64,000 nt of DNA from Scortum barcoo. Taxonomy: Eukaryota; Chordata; Actinopteri; Centrarchiformes; Terapontidae. The position numbers and the translations under genes are program-made. Below the pieces are notes generated by a model. It was not told the DNA's origin. It saw only the letters and a list, made by a program, of their open reading frames with translations, and made no database searches. Positions 1-10,470 of this stretch are shown here, in pieces. The DNA is taken from NCBI GenBank assembly GCA_023238725.1, contig CM041551.1:10653759-10717758 (forward strand), in the 5' to 3' direction. Within the stretch, counting starts at the first letter, position 1; every line of letters starts with the position of its first letter.

Positions 1-289
1 TTCCTACACCAGATGCTCAGGACACATTCAGTTAACCCACACACACACACACAAACGCGCTTTACACGGCTGATGCTTTTGTTGCTTTAAACCTCCCGGT
101 ACATAAAACTAACATGCAAGTACAAATTGCGTTGCGACATCTGAAACGTTGTGTCACATCACTGAAAGAGGAGGGAGGAGGCGAACCAGCCACACAGGAA
201 CAGCGGGGGGATTTCATGCTAGCTTAAATTTAGGCACGCTGTTTGGGGTCTTTATTGTTCCTCAGAGACCAAACTTTAAGTGAATTTCT

Positions 290-304
290 GCACCAGGGGG
301 GCTG
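290..304 (+). promoter_or_regulatory. CTCF-like binding site candidate
   Basis: The string CACCAGGGGGGCTG resembles the CTCF core (CCACCAGGGGGCGC) with one extra G. It lies just upstream of the micro-ORF ATG at 310. One near-match is expected now and then by chance in 64 kb, so this is a weak call from motif similarity only. Confidence 0.22.
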
Positions 305-309
305 TCGCC

Positions 310-438
310 ATGAACGGCGCTTGCACCATGCATACCAGAGTGAACAGAGGCAGACATCTGCAATCTGCCAACGCCCCAGGTAAAACTCTGTCCTTCTCTG
401 TGCTGATCTCAAATGAGCTTTCCCATCCTGTGCTGTAA
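310..438 (+). other. 42-codon micro-ORF with internal splice-donor-like site
   Basis: An ATG at 310 has G at -3 (tcgccATGa, a fair Kozak context) and opens 42 codons to TAA at 436-438. The start reads MNGACTMHTRVNRGRHLQSA. A CAG|GTAAAA splice-donor-like string has its GT at 380-381, so the first 23 codons could instead be the end of an exon. No protein family is recognised and no acceptor or second exon can be paired with it. Chance is the likelier explanation. It is recorded because this stretch looks less AT-rich and less repetitive than its surroundings. Confidence 0.1.
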
Positions 439-1200
439 CACTTCCCTGTCAGTGAAAATAATTCAAAACTGGTCTGTCATCTTGTGTCTAGAGACAGCTG
501 CATAATGCTTTGTTTAAAGGCTCTATTACACTGGCGGAGGAGAGAGCAGGCTTTGAGAGATGATTTTGTCTTCCTCATAACTTTTCATTTCAGATATTGA
601 TTTGAAAGACATCTTTTTTCCCCACTTGCCAAGCAAAAGTCTTTTAACAGCAGCTTACCACGCAGTCTTACCTTACAGAAAATATTGAATATTAAACTTC
701 ACAGTTGTTGAAAAAAACAACAAAAAAAAGGCTCAGAAAAACAAACACTGCAAAACATACAAATACGCCGGAGATTTCATCATATTCAGAGCTCTGTGAT
801 GTGCTGTGACCTAGACGGTGCATGTTGTCTTATGACTGCAGCTATGTTTCAAGGAGTAGTGAGCATGTTCGCTTTAGCGAAGCATGCACCGAAGCAAAAG
901 TAATCAGCACTGCGGGAGTCTTTGGAGAATAGTCTCTAACAGGTTAGCAGGCAGACATTTTGGGAGGACATGATACTGGGAAAGAGGGTTTAGGTGACGA
1001 CAAAAGGTCCCTGTAGGACTGGCAGGTAGCTGACCTGGTGGCTTACAAGCTCAAGCCCGCATTCTCATTTCACGCTTTGTGTTGCAGAAAGATTCAAAAG
1101 ACAGTGGATATTATTCCCTCTGCTCTCAGCCCCGCTGAGGTCCGATCAAAGATCCCAGCCTTTGATGTTTTAACCCCTGGCTGTTTGGAGGGGGGGGGGG

Positions 1201-2890
1201 AAAAACGCCCCTCCTGTGAACCAGATGGTGCCTGTTGCATGCTGGGAGCAGCCAGGCAGTGTTACGGGTCCCACCTGTGGTTTTAATTACAGTGCATGAC
1301 GAGGGGATGCAGTGGAGCGGAAGGAGAGAGGAACGTAGGGGTGACCCTCGCTGTTCGAGAAGGCGGAGGGGGGAGGAGGAGGAGCCGCACGTTCACCTGT
1401 ATTGATCACACATCATGGGCCGCTTTGTCCCCCGTCTGTCATCGTACCTCTTTTTACTCCTTTGCTTCCGTCACATACCAAGCTGCGGATTTAATAAGTG
1501 GGTTTGTTAAGCAACTGAGATGTACCTTACACATTTACCTACGCATGACTCCAGCTGTCATGTTTTCAAAGCACCCCATGATGCCTTTTTTTTTCCTCTG
1601 TCTCCCCTCCTCTGTCACAAATCATCTACATTCCACACACACGTCCATATATTTTCCCCTGTCTGTCTTCTCCTCTCACCGGCGCGTAATTTGTGCATAT
1701 CACTGTTGCTTCTCTGCATGGTTCTCCAGCTCCTCTGCATGGATGAACTCCTATCAGATTAAACTGGCACTCGCTGATTCTGACCTCCGTGCCCCTCCCC
1801 TGCATGCACCACCCCACACCGGGATCCCCAGGGTCCACACGCCACCTCCCCTCTCTCTATCTCTCTCTCTTTCTTTGCCAACACCTCTCCTTCTATCCTT
1901 CTTTTGACATTTCGGCTCCTTCTGTCATCTGAGAGGTCCCGCTGAGCGCTGAGGTGCTTCAGTGGCACAAGGGGGGAGCCCACAAAACCCTGTAGGCCCT
2001 TGTGTATACATTCACAAAGGTCCTGAATATTTTTCTGCAAAGATATCACCGCGTTGTCACTGAGAAGGGGAAAGTCTGAATCCAGCACGAATACCACAAA
2101 ATGCTGCGCTATAGGTTTTTCTCAGGTTCCTTTTCTTTGTGAGATTATGTACCCATACGCAGCAATGTGTGAAAAGCATTTGAAATACAGAAGGTGTAGA
2201 TCTACAATCTTAAAAAACCTTGTAGGGTTTTTTTTTCCCTTGCTCTTGAGTATATTGCGTGTTTCATCTTTACTTATTTTGACCCCAGCTTTGGAAAAAA
2301 AAAGAGAAAAACTTGATAAAGTTAGTTTTTATTTCTCTGTAATGTATTCAGCCAGGATTCTTGGGAGAACTGTATTTTTTTTTTTCTCTCTCTCTCTCTC
2401 TCTCTCTTTCCCTTCCTCTCTCTTTCTCTGTGAGCGTGCGGAGCTGCGTGTCAGATCTGTGGGATGCCTGTAGGCTGCTCCCAAGAGAGGCACGGTGCGC
2501 TCATCCAACACAAACAGGGTCACAAAACAACGACTCAGCCACTTGTGCAGAGTTTACTTCAAATTAGCCCAACTCCTGTGTAAGTACACTGCAGCCAATC
2601 AAGCTGATCTCATGTCAGACAATGAGCTGACGATGTGAGAGAGAAACGGAGGTGATGCCAAAGGTAGAAACTGAAGCAGATTGCATCAAAGTGATGTGAG
2701 GAGAACCATTTTTTTTTCAGTTATTCTAAAATAGTTTCTGCACACAGAGGAACCGACTGGAAAAAAACAGTTAAATACTCCTGTAAACAACAAGATGATC
2801 TTTTTGTTGCTCATTCTAGTGTCTGGTCCAATAAAGCCGAGATGAAGCTTTGATTTTTTAGGTAGCCGAAGCCGCGCTTGTGCGAGACAG
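1201..2890. other. Non-coding stretch with pyrimidine runs
   Basis: This begins after a G11 run at 1190-1200. It holds CT-rich DNA at 1848-1875 and a T11/(TC)n block at 2375-2407. A 203-codon frame at 1296-1907 ends in serine/leucine repeats read from the CT run and matches no family I know. No transposon ends were seen. Confidence 0.55.
2375..2407. repeat. T11 then (TC)11 microsatellite
   Basis: A run of 11 T passes directly into about 11 TC units. It is a pure pyrimidine strand and could form H-DNA. It accounts for the LSLSLS-type frames read across it. Confidence 0.95.
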
Positions 2891-2899
2891 TCATCATTG

Positions 2900-3065
2900 C
2901 TAACAGGCGAGTGTAACAGGGCTCGCTGGACCTTCTGAGCGCCACGAAAAGCTGCGATAAGCGGAATTAGCGGCGCAATTAATATTCCAGCCATATTTTC
3001 CTGGGAGGAAGCAGAGGGCACAGCAGCTGCTCCCATATGCAGACCTTGCTGTTATGACCGTGGGG
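2900..3065. promoter_or_regulatory. Enhancer-like block (conserved-element candidate)
   Basis: Around 2950-2990 closely spaced TAAT/ATTA-type homeodomain cores (gcggaattagc, gcaattaatattcc) adjoin an E-box CAGCTG and a CATATG. This is unlike the simple-sequence DNA on either side. Such mixtures are typical of vertebrate developmental enhancers. The call is inference from motif density; alignment to other fish or to mammals would decide it. Confidence 0.22.
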
Positions 3066-3130
3066 GCGATGTCAGACACCCTACCCCCCACCCCACCACC
3101 ACCACCACGCCTCACCCCCTACCTCCTCAT

Positions 3131-3162
3131 CCCCCAGCAACCCAACCCCTCCCCTCCCTCCC
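3131..3162 (-). other. Strong G-quadruplex motif (minus strand)
   Basis: Read on the minus strand, 3141-3162 has five G runs: GGG, GGG, GGGG, GGGG and GGG. Three of the loops are a single A and the last is TT. A sixth run (GGGGG, 3131-3135) follows after 5 nt. Single-nucleotide loops mark the most stable parallel quadruplexes, and the layout resembles the MYC promoter element. The plus strand could form an i-motif. Folding in the cell is inferred, not shown. Confidence 0.75.
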
Positions 3163-3420
3163 TTATCCGATTTACCTTAACTTCTGCGATCTCTGCCCCC
3201 TCATCTGCATTTTAACCTCCCGCTATTGTTTTTTTCCCCTCCTCTCCTAGGCTCTCACTTCCTCTCCTTTTTTTCTGCTCATAATTTACAGCGCGAGCAG
3301 CCCGATGTGTTACTGAGTGAGAAGGACCACCCGTCAATTCGGCATGCTCTTCTGTGTCAGCAAGCATCCACCCTGCTGAAGTGCCCTTCACTGAACATCA
3401 TTACCACATTTCTAGTTGGA

Positions 3421-3445
3421 TTTTTTTTTTTTTTTTTTTTTTTTT
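3421..3445. repeat. T25 homopolymer
   Basis: Twenty-five consecutive T. It could be an old retroposon poly(A) tail read on the minus strand, but no element body is recognisable on either side. Confidence 0.95.
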
Positions 3446-3829
3446 ATTGCCAGCGAATATGGTGGAATCAAAGAGGCGAGTGAACTAATTCTCCTGGTGA
3501 AAAATCATCTAAATGAAGAGTGTGCTTTAAATGTTTCACCAGCAGCAGATCAAACCCTCATGGTCCTGTGTGGCCTATATTTGGGCGTACCACCAACCGA
3601 GCGGGGAGCCAAAAGGGAGGCAGGATTTATATATATTTTTTAAGCAAATTTCCTTTTCTTTTAGCCCTATCAAAGCGTTGTCTGATCTGCACCCGCTTCA
3701 TGTTAAAATAAACCCGTACGCGCTCCCCTCTGCACACCTCACACAGCTTTGGCCCACCGGATCGAATGACCTGCAGGGCTCGGCCGGCCCGTGACGCTCA
3801 CAGCTTGAGAATCACAGCAGCTCCGGCCT

Positions 3830-4583
3830 CCTGACAGAAATGCACTGTGGGTAAAGGAGGAGGGGCTTTGCACAGGTACTGTAGGTGAAACACAGTCCCA
3901 ATTCCATACTGCACAACAATTATTCTTGGTTTTGAGTCTAATTATTTATAATCAAAGGAGTCAGTGTGGGGAAAAAGTCCCATTTACACTGATATCCAAC
4001 AATGCACATATTGTATGTTGGTCTCTTTTTATATAATGGTGAGAGGCTGATATATGGTGCATTGACACTTGCACCTGTATCTCCAGGTGTTCATCTTCCT
4101 GGGTTGAAACTACTCTCACACTTATTAAGCTACATAAACCATTTAAATACCTACTGGATCATTTCTTTGTGTTTTTAGAGATACATGGTTCTCACAGGAC
4201 AGTGCCAGTGCAAATAATTTATAATATGGAACTGGGATGATGCAGATGTTACTTGATAATTATATAATACCAAGTTAAAGTTTTAGGAAACTTGAATGTT
4301 GTCTTTTTAAGTCGTATGATTATTAAAAAAGATGAACAGTGGAGAAAAAGAGAAATATTTTTTATGTTGAGTTTCATTTACATATTAATGGCTTTTTCTA
4401 TGTCAAATAAGTTGTTTATTTTGTAAATACTGTTTTGTACAGTGCACAAAAACTGCTGTTTGCACACATTTTCTGACACTGTTTAATATCTTATTCAGTT
4501 TGTTTAGTTTGCCCTTTTTCGGATATCTGTTGGGCCCAATGTAACATTTAATTGAATTCATTAATACAAAACAGTAGCTTTAG

Positions 4584-4618
<35 letters not shown>

Positions 4619-5100
4619 TTAAGTTTCTACCCCCCAAGTGATCTAGTAACCAACCAGATCAAGTGAGCTGCAATGTACTGCCATTCATTTTTGTACATGT
4701 TGGAAAAAAAAGCACAAACTTTTTAAAATTTCCCAAGTGGGATAATCCATCACAATCTGTTTGAAGTCATAATTTCATTTTATCTCTGTTTTATTGCTCT
4801 TCTGTTGTGACTGAGATGAGTGTTTTCATGTCAGCGCACACATTACATTACACTCTGCTTACTGTCAATCACCTGACGCCCACAGGAAAGAATGGAAGTC
4901 TCCACTAGGAAATAATCCCCAAAAAATCTAAAAATTTGTCTTGTCATTTTGTCTTCTTATGTCGGATGTCTTTGTTACCAGATAGTATATATCAGGACAG
5001 ATTTGACACTTATAATGTTTGCATATTGAAATGAAACAAAGAAGTGCTGAAACATTTAATTACATATTGCCTGTGTTGAAGCACAAACGAGGTGCAGGCT
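3830..5100. other. AT-rich non-coding stretch
   Basis: This is AT-rich single-copy-looking DNA with no open frame of note. It contains one long GT microsatellite (4586-4616) and short A/T runs. Nothing here suggests a gene or a complete mobile element. Confidence 0.55.
4586..4616. repeat. (GT)15 microsatellite
   Basis: An uninterrupted GT run of about 15.5 units, long enough to be length-polymorphic and able to adopt Z-DNA. Confidence 0.97.
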
Positions 5101-6310
5101 GCAAATGGGCCTTAAGTGTGAATGACACCAATATTCTCATTTAAACCTATTCCTTTCTCTCCATTAAACCTGTTCTCACCTTTACACCCACACCTAATCC
5201 CTTTGTGTGTCACTACAGCTGCAATTACCCGACCCCGGCGTTTCAAACAAAACGCACTTCTGTTATCTTTACGGCAAAAAACGGCACACTTTAAATGTGC
5301 GCACTCATGACATCGGCTGCCGTACCTGTAAGAGCGGGTAGGTCCATGATTAATACATGACGGCAAATGTATAAATATGTACAACAGCAGTTTCTGTGGG
5401 CCATGGATTAATAAGAGGGGCTGGCAGAGCGGAGTCAGGAGGAGAGTGTAATTGTGGCCATAGTGAGACTGTTCCCTGACAAGTAGTCACACCTGGGTGG
5501 CTGGCAGCACAGTGAGGAGGAGAGGATCCCCCACAGTCCCAGTTATTGGTATGCTGAAATACTGCAGTGTTACAGTGAGAGGAGAGAACAAGGAGGCTGT
5601 GGAGCGCATAGAAAGAGAGTATGTTCCTCTTCCCGCACCTTGAGATAAAGTGAGGGGGTGAGGGTGGGGGAGGAGGAGCAGGAGCAGGAGAGGAGCTTTT
5701 CGCTGGCCCAACAAGACATGTGTCACAGCCTGAGGAACAGTGACACGCATCCCCTCAATCTCGGGCGCCGGCTGAGGTTTCATCAGACCACATTCAGGAT
5801 GCGACTGTCAGTATTAAGCGTGTGCTGTTTATTTTACGATGCACAAATGCGCGCGCTCACACGCGGTCGGCGTCGCCGTCTGACACAGAGCTTTCTGTGT
5901 CAGACGGTGAGAAGACAAACCTGCAGCACCATGACACGGGTGTTAAAAAAAAAAAGTTTAAGGCACTTGCTTTTTGTGAAACTTTTTTTGGTGTACATTG
6001 CAGTGTGAGCGCAGGGAGGGAAGGATCCATATGCAGTACTCTCCTATGCTAATTCAGACAGGAAGTACGGTAGTATTGAGTGCGCTGTAAATCAAATTCA
6101 GAAAGTTCAAAGACAGATGGAAAAACACGGCCTTGTCCCGGGGAGGAGGGAAAGTACTCGCTCGTGTACCAGGGGGATCAGCGCAAGATCACTGGGTATC
6201 GACGCTGTCCAAATTTGCACAGAGGCCTCGGCGCGACAGTCACCGCTGAAGTCCCACTCAGGGGAGGCAGGAGGGCTGGATCGTATCGCTTACATCACGC
6301 AAAGCATTAG
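5100..6310. other. Non-coding stretch with CpG-rich patch
   Basis: Mixed-composition DNA. A short CpG-dense patch at about 5848-5880 abuts the perfect hairpin listed separately. A purine-rich, G-run segment lies at 5651-5695. No gene was recognised in either orientation. Confidence 0.5.
5873..5910. other. Perfect inverted repeat / hairpin
   Basis: Arms 5876-5889 and 5894-5907 are perfect reverse complements over 14 bp (CCGTCTGACACAGA), separated by the 4-nt loop GCTT. The pairing extends outward by one G.T wobble and two more pairs to 5873-5910. It is too short for a canonical pre-miRNA and there is no T run behind it. It could be a cruciform, a dyad binding site or a structured transcript element. 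Confidence 0.85.
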
Positions 6311-8160
6311 TGAGTGTCTGCCTGCCTTAATGATTACATTTTTTTTAAACAATCATTATTTATAAAAGAGTTGAGCTCTGTTGAGTTAAACGGGTATGGC
6401 TCATTGAAAGGTTTTTTGTCCTGAAAAAAGTGAGGAAATGATGAACACGTTGATTGTGTTTCCTAAATGCTGTAACTCAACATCTCAGTGTCCATTTAAA
6501 TGGTGTAAGCATTAAAACAGGCTGCAGCATGTGCATTTGACTTTCTAGGCATCAGACCCTGTGGTTCTGTGTAGTTTCCGTTATTGGATAAATGAAATAA
6601 AAGCAGTAAAAGTTTTATCTGCTACCAACAGAGAATAGAGCAGAAAATACTGTTTCAACTATGGTGGTCTGGTCCTTCTGCTCCGTCGGAGGCCAAACCC
6701 TAAGACTGTGATTCATGTAAAATCAACACGGTCAACATGAGCAATAAATTATGAGCTGCATTCAAATAGCACATAAATAACATACTTACTGTACTCACTT
6801 ATTTATTTATTATTTTTTGCCGTACATTCACTGTAATGGTCAGAAATTCTTGCTCTAATTTATAGATGAAGACAGGAAGCTCTCCATCAAAAATCATCAA
6901 AAATAAAAATCTCTTAATATATTTTTATCAATATGCCGACTTTAGGACGTAGTGTGCAACACGATATGGAAAGGTTTAAGAGATATCACCACTTTGGGCT
7001 TCAGTTCTGTCAAACCAGCTGTGCGTGGAGGGGTGAAATGACAGCTTTATTTCCCCCGATTCCATAACATTTTGCAGTTTAATTAAGTTAACAAACCGCA
7101 TATATTGTGCTGCCTTGGCTGTACAAGCAGGTTTTCTGGTTTGACTGAATTACAAATGGATCTTCTCTCTTCTAAGGGCTTAACCAGGGAGCTGCCTCAA
7201 ACAGACTGTCAGAAGCTCACACTGAGTGACTCCGGGCCCAAATCTGGAGCAAGAAGTGAGGGTTCGCAGAGTGAAGCTGAGCGACGGCAGAGAGCGAGCT
7301 CTTTGACAGTGGATCAAAGATGAGTGGGAGGTCAAAGTGTACAGCTGGTGGGGATGAGGACAGCACAAAAAGCAGCGGAGAGATGGGATCACATGCCAGT
7401 CACAGGCATATTGCGGACATACACTCGCACATACTTTTTGCCCGCGCGCTCGAAATTGTGTGCTTGCATGAACCTCTCCCTGCGCGTATCACACCCAGAA
7501 AATTAAATGCTATTCAATTAAATACACTTTACAAATGTCAGCGCAGAGTGGCTCACGCGGATCAACCTTAGCTGCCATGCAAAGGTTTTAATTTCACACT
7601 CAGTAAGGGAGAGGAGCATTGAGCGCTTTCTTCACTGAAGCTCCGGTCTGCTAAGTCTGGCTCCCATTGCAAGCCAACAAATTAGACCTCCAAGATGAGA
7701 TGAGGGATCTTTCATATTACAGCTAATAGTGACAAATGAGACTGGGTGATAGTTACAGCACATCTATAAATGTGTGGCAGTTTCTTTTTGGCAAATGCCA
7801 TTAGAATCCGCCAGTTTGCCATGCTAATCAAAATTATGGACTGTTTCTTTTCTCCCTGTTAGGAACTGAAAAGACATTAGTCTTGTGATTTCAGAATCGA
7901 AACACCACGGGTAGAAAAAAAATCTTCTTCTTCTTGGTCACTAATTACACTTGGTTCTGAGCTGCTGCCTCTTTCCTCTTGTCAGGGACGTTAGCGGAAT
8001 ATTTGGAGTGAAATGTTGACGCAGTCAACATAGGGGGAGCTAAATATAAAATGGCTGGTGTTATGCTAATGGCTGCCACTGAATAATTCAAGCATGGATG
8101 ATAATAAAAATGGGAAAAGAGGGGACCTGTCGAGCCACACCACCGCATGTGTCATGGCAG
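6310..8160. other. Non-coding stretch
   Basis: Unremarkable mixed and AT-rich DNA with a 12-bp palindrome (ccatttaaatgg) at 6492-6503. Frames at 7105-7571 carry no recognised domain. No repeats long enough to call. Confidence 0.5.
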
Positions 8161-8494
8161 GGCACTAATTTGCTGTCAAGCCTCATACTATACCCCTCCC
8201 CCCCCACACACACACACACCCCTCATAGTTCAGCTGTGAAGATTAGTAAATGTTTTGTCTGTCTCTCTGCTGATTGTAAATAGTCTGGAGCAGACAGAGC
8301 AAAGGGTTGTAGAGGGCTGGTTTGGCGGGCTCAGGCAGGCTGGTTGCTTTCCTCGATGCTCCCTGTCATGTGCTCTCAGAAGAGGCTAAGGAGGAGGCTG
8401 GGTGGGGGAGTAGGCCGAGCCCGCCTCCTCCCTACAGACTGCAGGCTATCAGGGCCATCACACAGGGGTGAGGACCATGTCAAAAGGCAAAAGC

Positions 8495-8543
8495 AAAAAG
8501 AAAGAAAGAAAGAAGAAGAAAGAAAGAAAAGAAAGAAAGAGAG
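8495..8543. repeat. (AAAG)n purine microsatellite
   Basis: A pure purine strand of about 49 nt made of AAAG and AAG units. It can form triplex DNA and explains the lysine/glutamate-rich frame across it. Confidence 0.92.
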
Positions 8544-8790
8544 TCGCCAAATTGGGGGATGTTTTTTTCTTTCTTGGACTTGTCTCATAGATGGCTCCCC
8601 TGGTTTTTGCCTTCACCATGCAGCACCCATCCTGTCACCCACCCTTACCGCCTCCCATCACTTGGCTCTCAGCATTCACTCTCTTTTCTCTTTAAATGAG
8701 TGGATACCTTCCCAGCACTCATACTGCATCATCCCCTTCCAGAAACAGTCACATGGGACGAATACACCACAAATATTAACATTTACATCA

Positions 8791-8793
<3 letters not shown>

Positions 8794-8841
<48 letters not shown>
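8794..8841. repeat. (TA)24 microsatellite
   Basis: Twenty-four uninterrupted TA units, followed by acacac. It is self-complementary, so cruciform-prone, and yields IYIYIY frames on both strands. Confidence 0.97.
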
Positions 8842-8846
<5 letters not shown>

Positions 8847-9085
8847 TATATACACTTTCCTCTCTGTGTCTGGAACTCCTGCAGTGGTGAGCTGTGATGT
8901 GTGTAGTGTGTTGATAATGAGATGGAAGCTCGACTGCTTGGGTGTTATCTGTAATTAATATCATATGTGAGGTATAGTGGTGCACACATTGCCAGCTAAC
9001 ATTACGTTTATAACGATGTGACAAAGCCGACCATAGCCATCAACTTTTCATTTATTGTAGTTGTGTTTTGCTGCCTTTGCATAAA

Positions 9086-9105
9086 GTGTGTGTGTGTGTG
9101 TGTGT
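9086..9105. repeat. (GT)10 microsatellite
   Basis: Ten uninterrupted GT units. Confidence 0.95.
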
Positions 9106-9459
9106 TGGATCCAACGCCGCCCTCATTAGCCACAGCCAGCTCTTCCCCTGGTTTTTCTGCAGTATCCCTGTCCTGGGAATGGTCTCACACTATTTAGCAC
9201 TGTCCCCAGGTATTGCTACCATATTTCCTTCTGCTTACTCCGGATGCTCCCATAAATAAAGTCCTCCCTTCCTGGCATGGCAATAATACATCTTAATTCC
9301 CAGCTTTCCACGAGGCATGCTGTGGCCCTTGCGCCGGCTCCGCGCTCAGCTGTAGTGAGCTTCCTGCGCCGGATGCAAAAATGCAAACGTTTCACCCTTT
9401 CACTTACTTTCAACTTAACATTAATGATGTTGTTCCACATAGAGGCATGAGGATGAAAG

Positions 9460-9760
9460 ATGTGCGGAGAGTCGTCTTTAATGAGTGCTCATAAATGGCC
9501 TTTGTGTGTTCATTTAAAACATTTGAGAAAAGGCAATAACAGCGCAGTCACTTCCTTATTATTGATCATCACAGTTTTATGATATGTGATAAACATAGTA
9601 ATGATTATAAATGCAACCACTGTTTATATCTCCATTAGCAAATAAAAGTGGCGCTGCCTCAAAATGCAAACACAGCGGCCATTTGCATACAAGGCTGAAG
9701 ATCTCCAAAGAGACACGGGAAGCATCTGAAGGATCAATATCCTGCTATTTTTTTTGCTCA
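9460..9760. promoter_or_regulatory. Enhancer-like block with POU octamer
   Basis: It contains cataaatggcc (CDX/HOX-like), several TGATTA/TTATGA-type cores, an ATTAGC core and a perfect octamer ATTTGCAT at 9681-9688, with no simple repeats and no long frames. The texture (AT-rich but not repetitive, dense in homeodomain, POU and SOX-like cores) is that of vertebrate conserved non-coding elements. This is inference from composition. Confidence 0.3.
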
Positions 9761-10079
9761 TAGGAAATAAAAACCCCAGGAGTCAACTGGACCTTCTCCA
9801 CTGATTAATTTATTTTATTCACAAACAAGGCATGATCCTGTATAATGTTTCTGTTCTGATTGTACTCCCCCCCACCAATACGACACACAGTGATTATGAT
9901 ATATAACTTCTGATACATGTAACTCATTAGGACCATCTGCTCCACTAAAACTCAGACTGGGTGAGAAGTTGCCCCTGACTTCCATAAATGAAATAAGTGA
10001 AATATTTCATAATGATGAGTCTAAGTTGTTCCACACATTCTCCTCTGGCACAGCTTTGTCATTATTTTACATTATGCTG

Positions 10080-10470
10080 CGTCCTGGGGGCATTTCATGG
10101 AGATAAAAAAGAAATATGCAATGCAAGTTGAATATTAGTTCATTATTTAGTAACATTGATCCCTGAATTAAAATACATATTATTGTACATTCTGCTGGGA
10201 TAATGATATAACCATAAAAAACATGACATGATTTGCATAAGATTGCATTTCAGATACAAGCATCATAGGCAGTTAATTATGAGAAGCCAAAGGCCTCAGA
10301 AAATACAGCCATTCATTCCTCCTGATTTTGTCTTTTTATTATCTGCAAATAAATGACAGCGCTGAATTACGAAGTGATGGATTCATGCGCCATGTTCTGC
10401 ATCAAATATTTCTGTGGACGCCGCAGCTTACATCATGCTGTCGCTGAATGTCTTTTAAATGTTTAAGCAA
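10080..10470. promoter_or_regulatory. Enhancer-like block with POU octamer
   Basis: It has a perfect octamer ATTTGCAT at 10231-10238 and numerous TAAT, ATTA and TGATT cores (gttaattatgag, tgaattaaaa, gctgaattacg), with no repeat texture. It resembles conserved regulatory elements near developmental transcription-factor genes. I cannot tell which gene it would serve. Confidence 0.32.

Larger units (their letters stand above)
1..1180. other. Non-coding stretch, window start
   Basis: No gene is recognisable. The stretch holds a short (CA)8 run at 38-53, a CTCF-like site near 290 and a 42-codon micro-ORF at 310-438, both listed separately. The remainder is mixed-composition single-copy-looking DNA with short A runs near 711-729. 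I see no transposon ends. Confidence 0.6.
3065..3830. other. C-rich tract followed by poly-T and unique DNA
   Basis: About 3078-3162 is strongly C-rich on the plus strand and contains the quadruplex motif listed separately. A T25 run lies at 3421-3445. The remainder, including GC-rich sequence at 3720-3800, shows no recognisable gene or repeat end. Confidence 0.5.
8160..9460. other. Microsatellite-rich stretch
   Basis: Between the separately listed simple repeats this also has a (CA)7 run at 8205-8219. The 204-codon frame at 8344-8958 is created by the purine and TA repeats (poly-K, then IYIYIY) and is not a gene. Confidence 0.65.

Noticed and set aside
1296..1907. 203-codon plus-strand frame
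   Set aside because: The end is serine/leucine repeat from CT-rich DNA, and no part resembles a known domain. Overlapping frames on both strands are similar in length, as expected by chance.
3421..3445. Retroposon poly(A) tail on the minus strand
   Set aside because: No element body or target duplication is visible next to the T25 run.
5873..5910. microRNA precursor
   Set aside because: The paired arms total only about 17 bp. A canonical pre-miRNA needs a stem of roughly 30 bp.
8344..8958. 204-codon plus-strand frame
   Set aside because: It is built from the AAAG purine run and the (TA)24 microsatellite (KKEE then IYIYIY). Not a gene.
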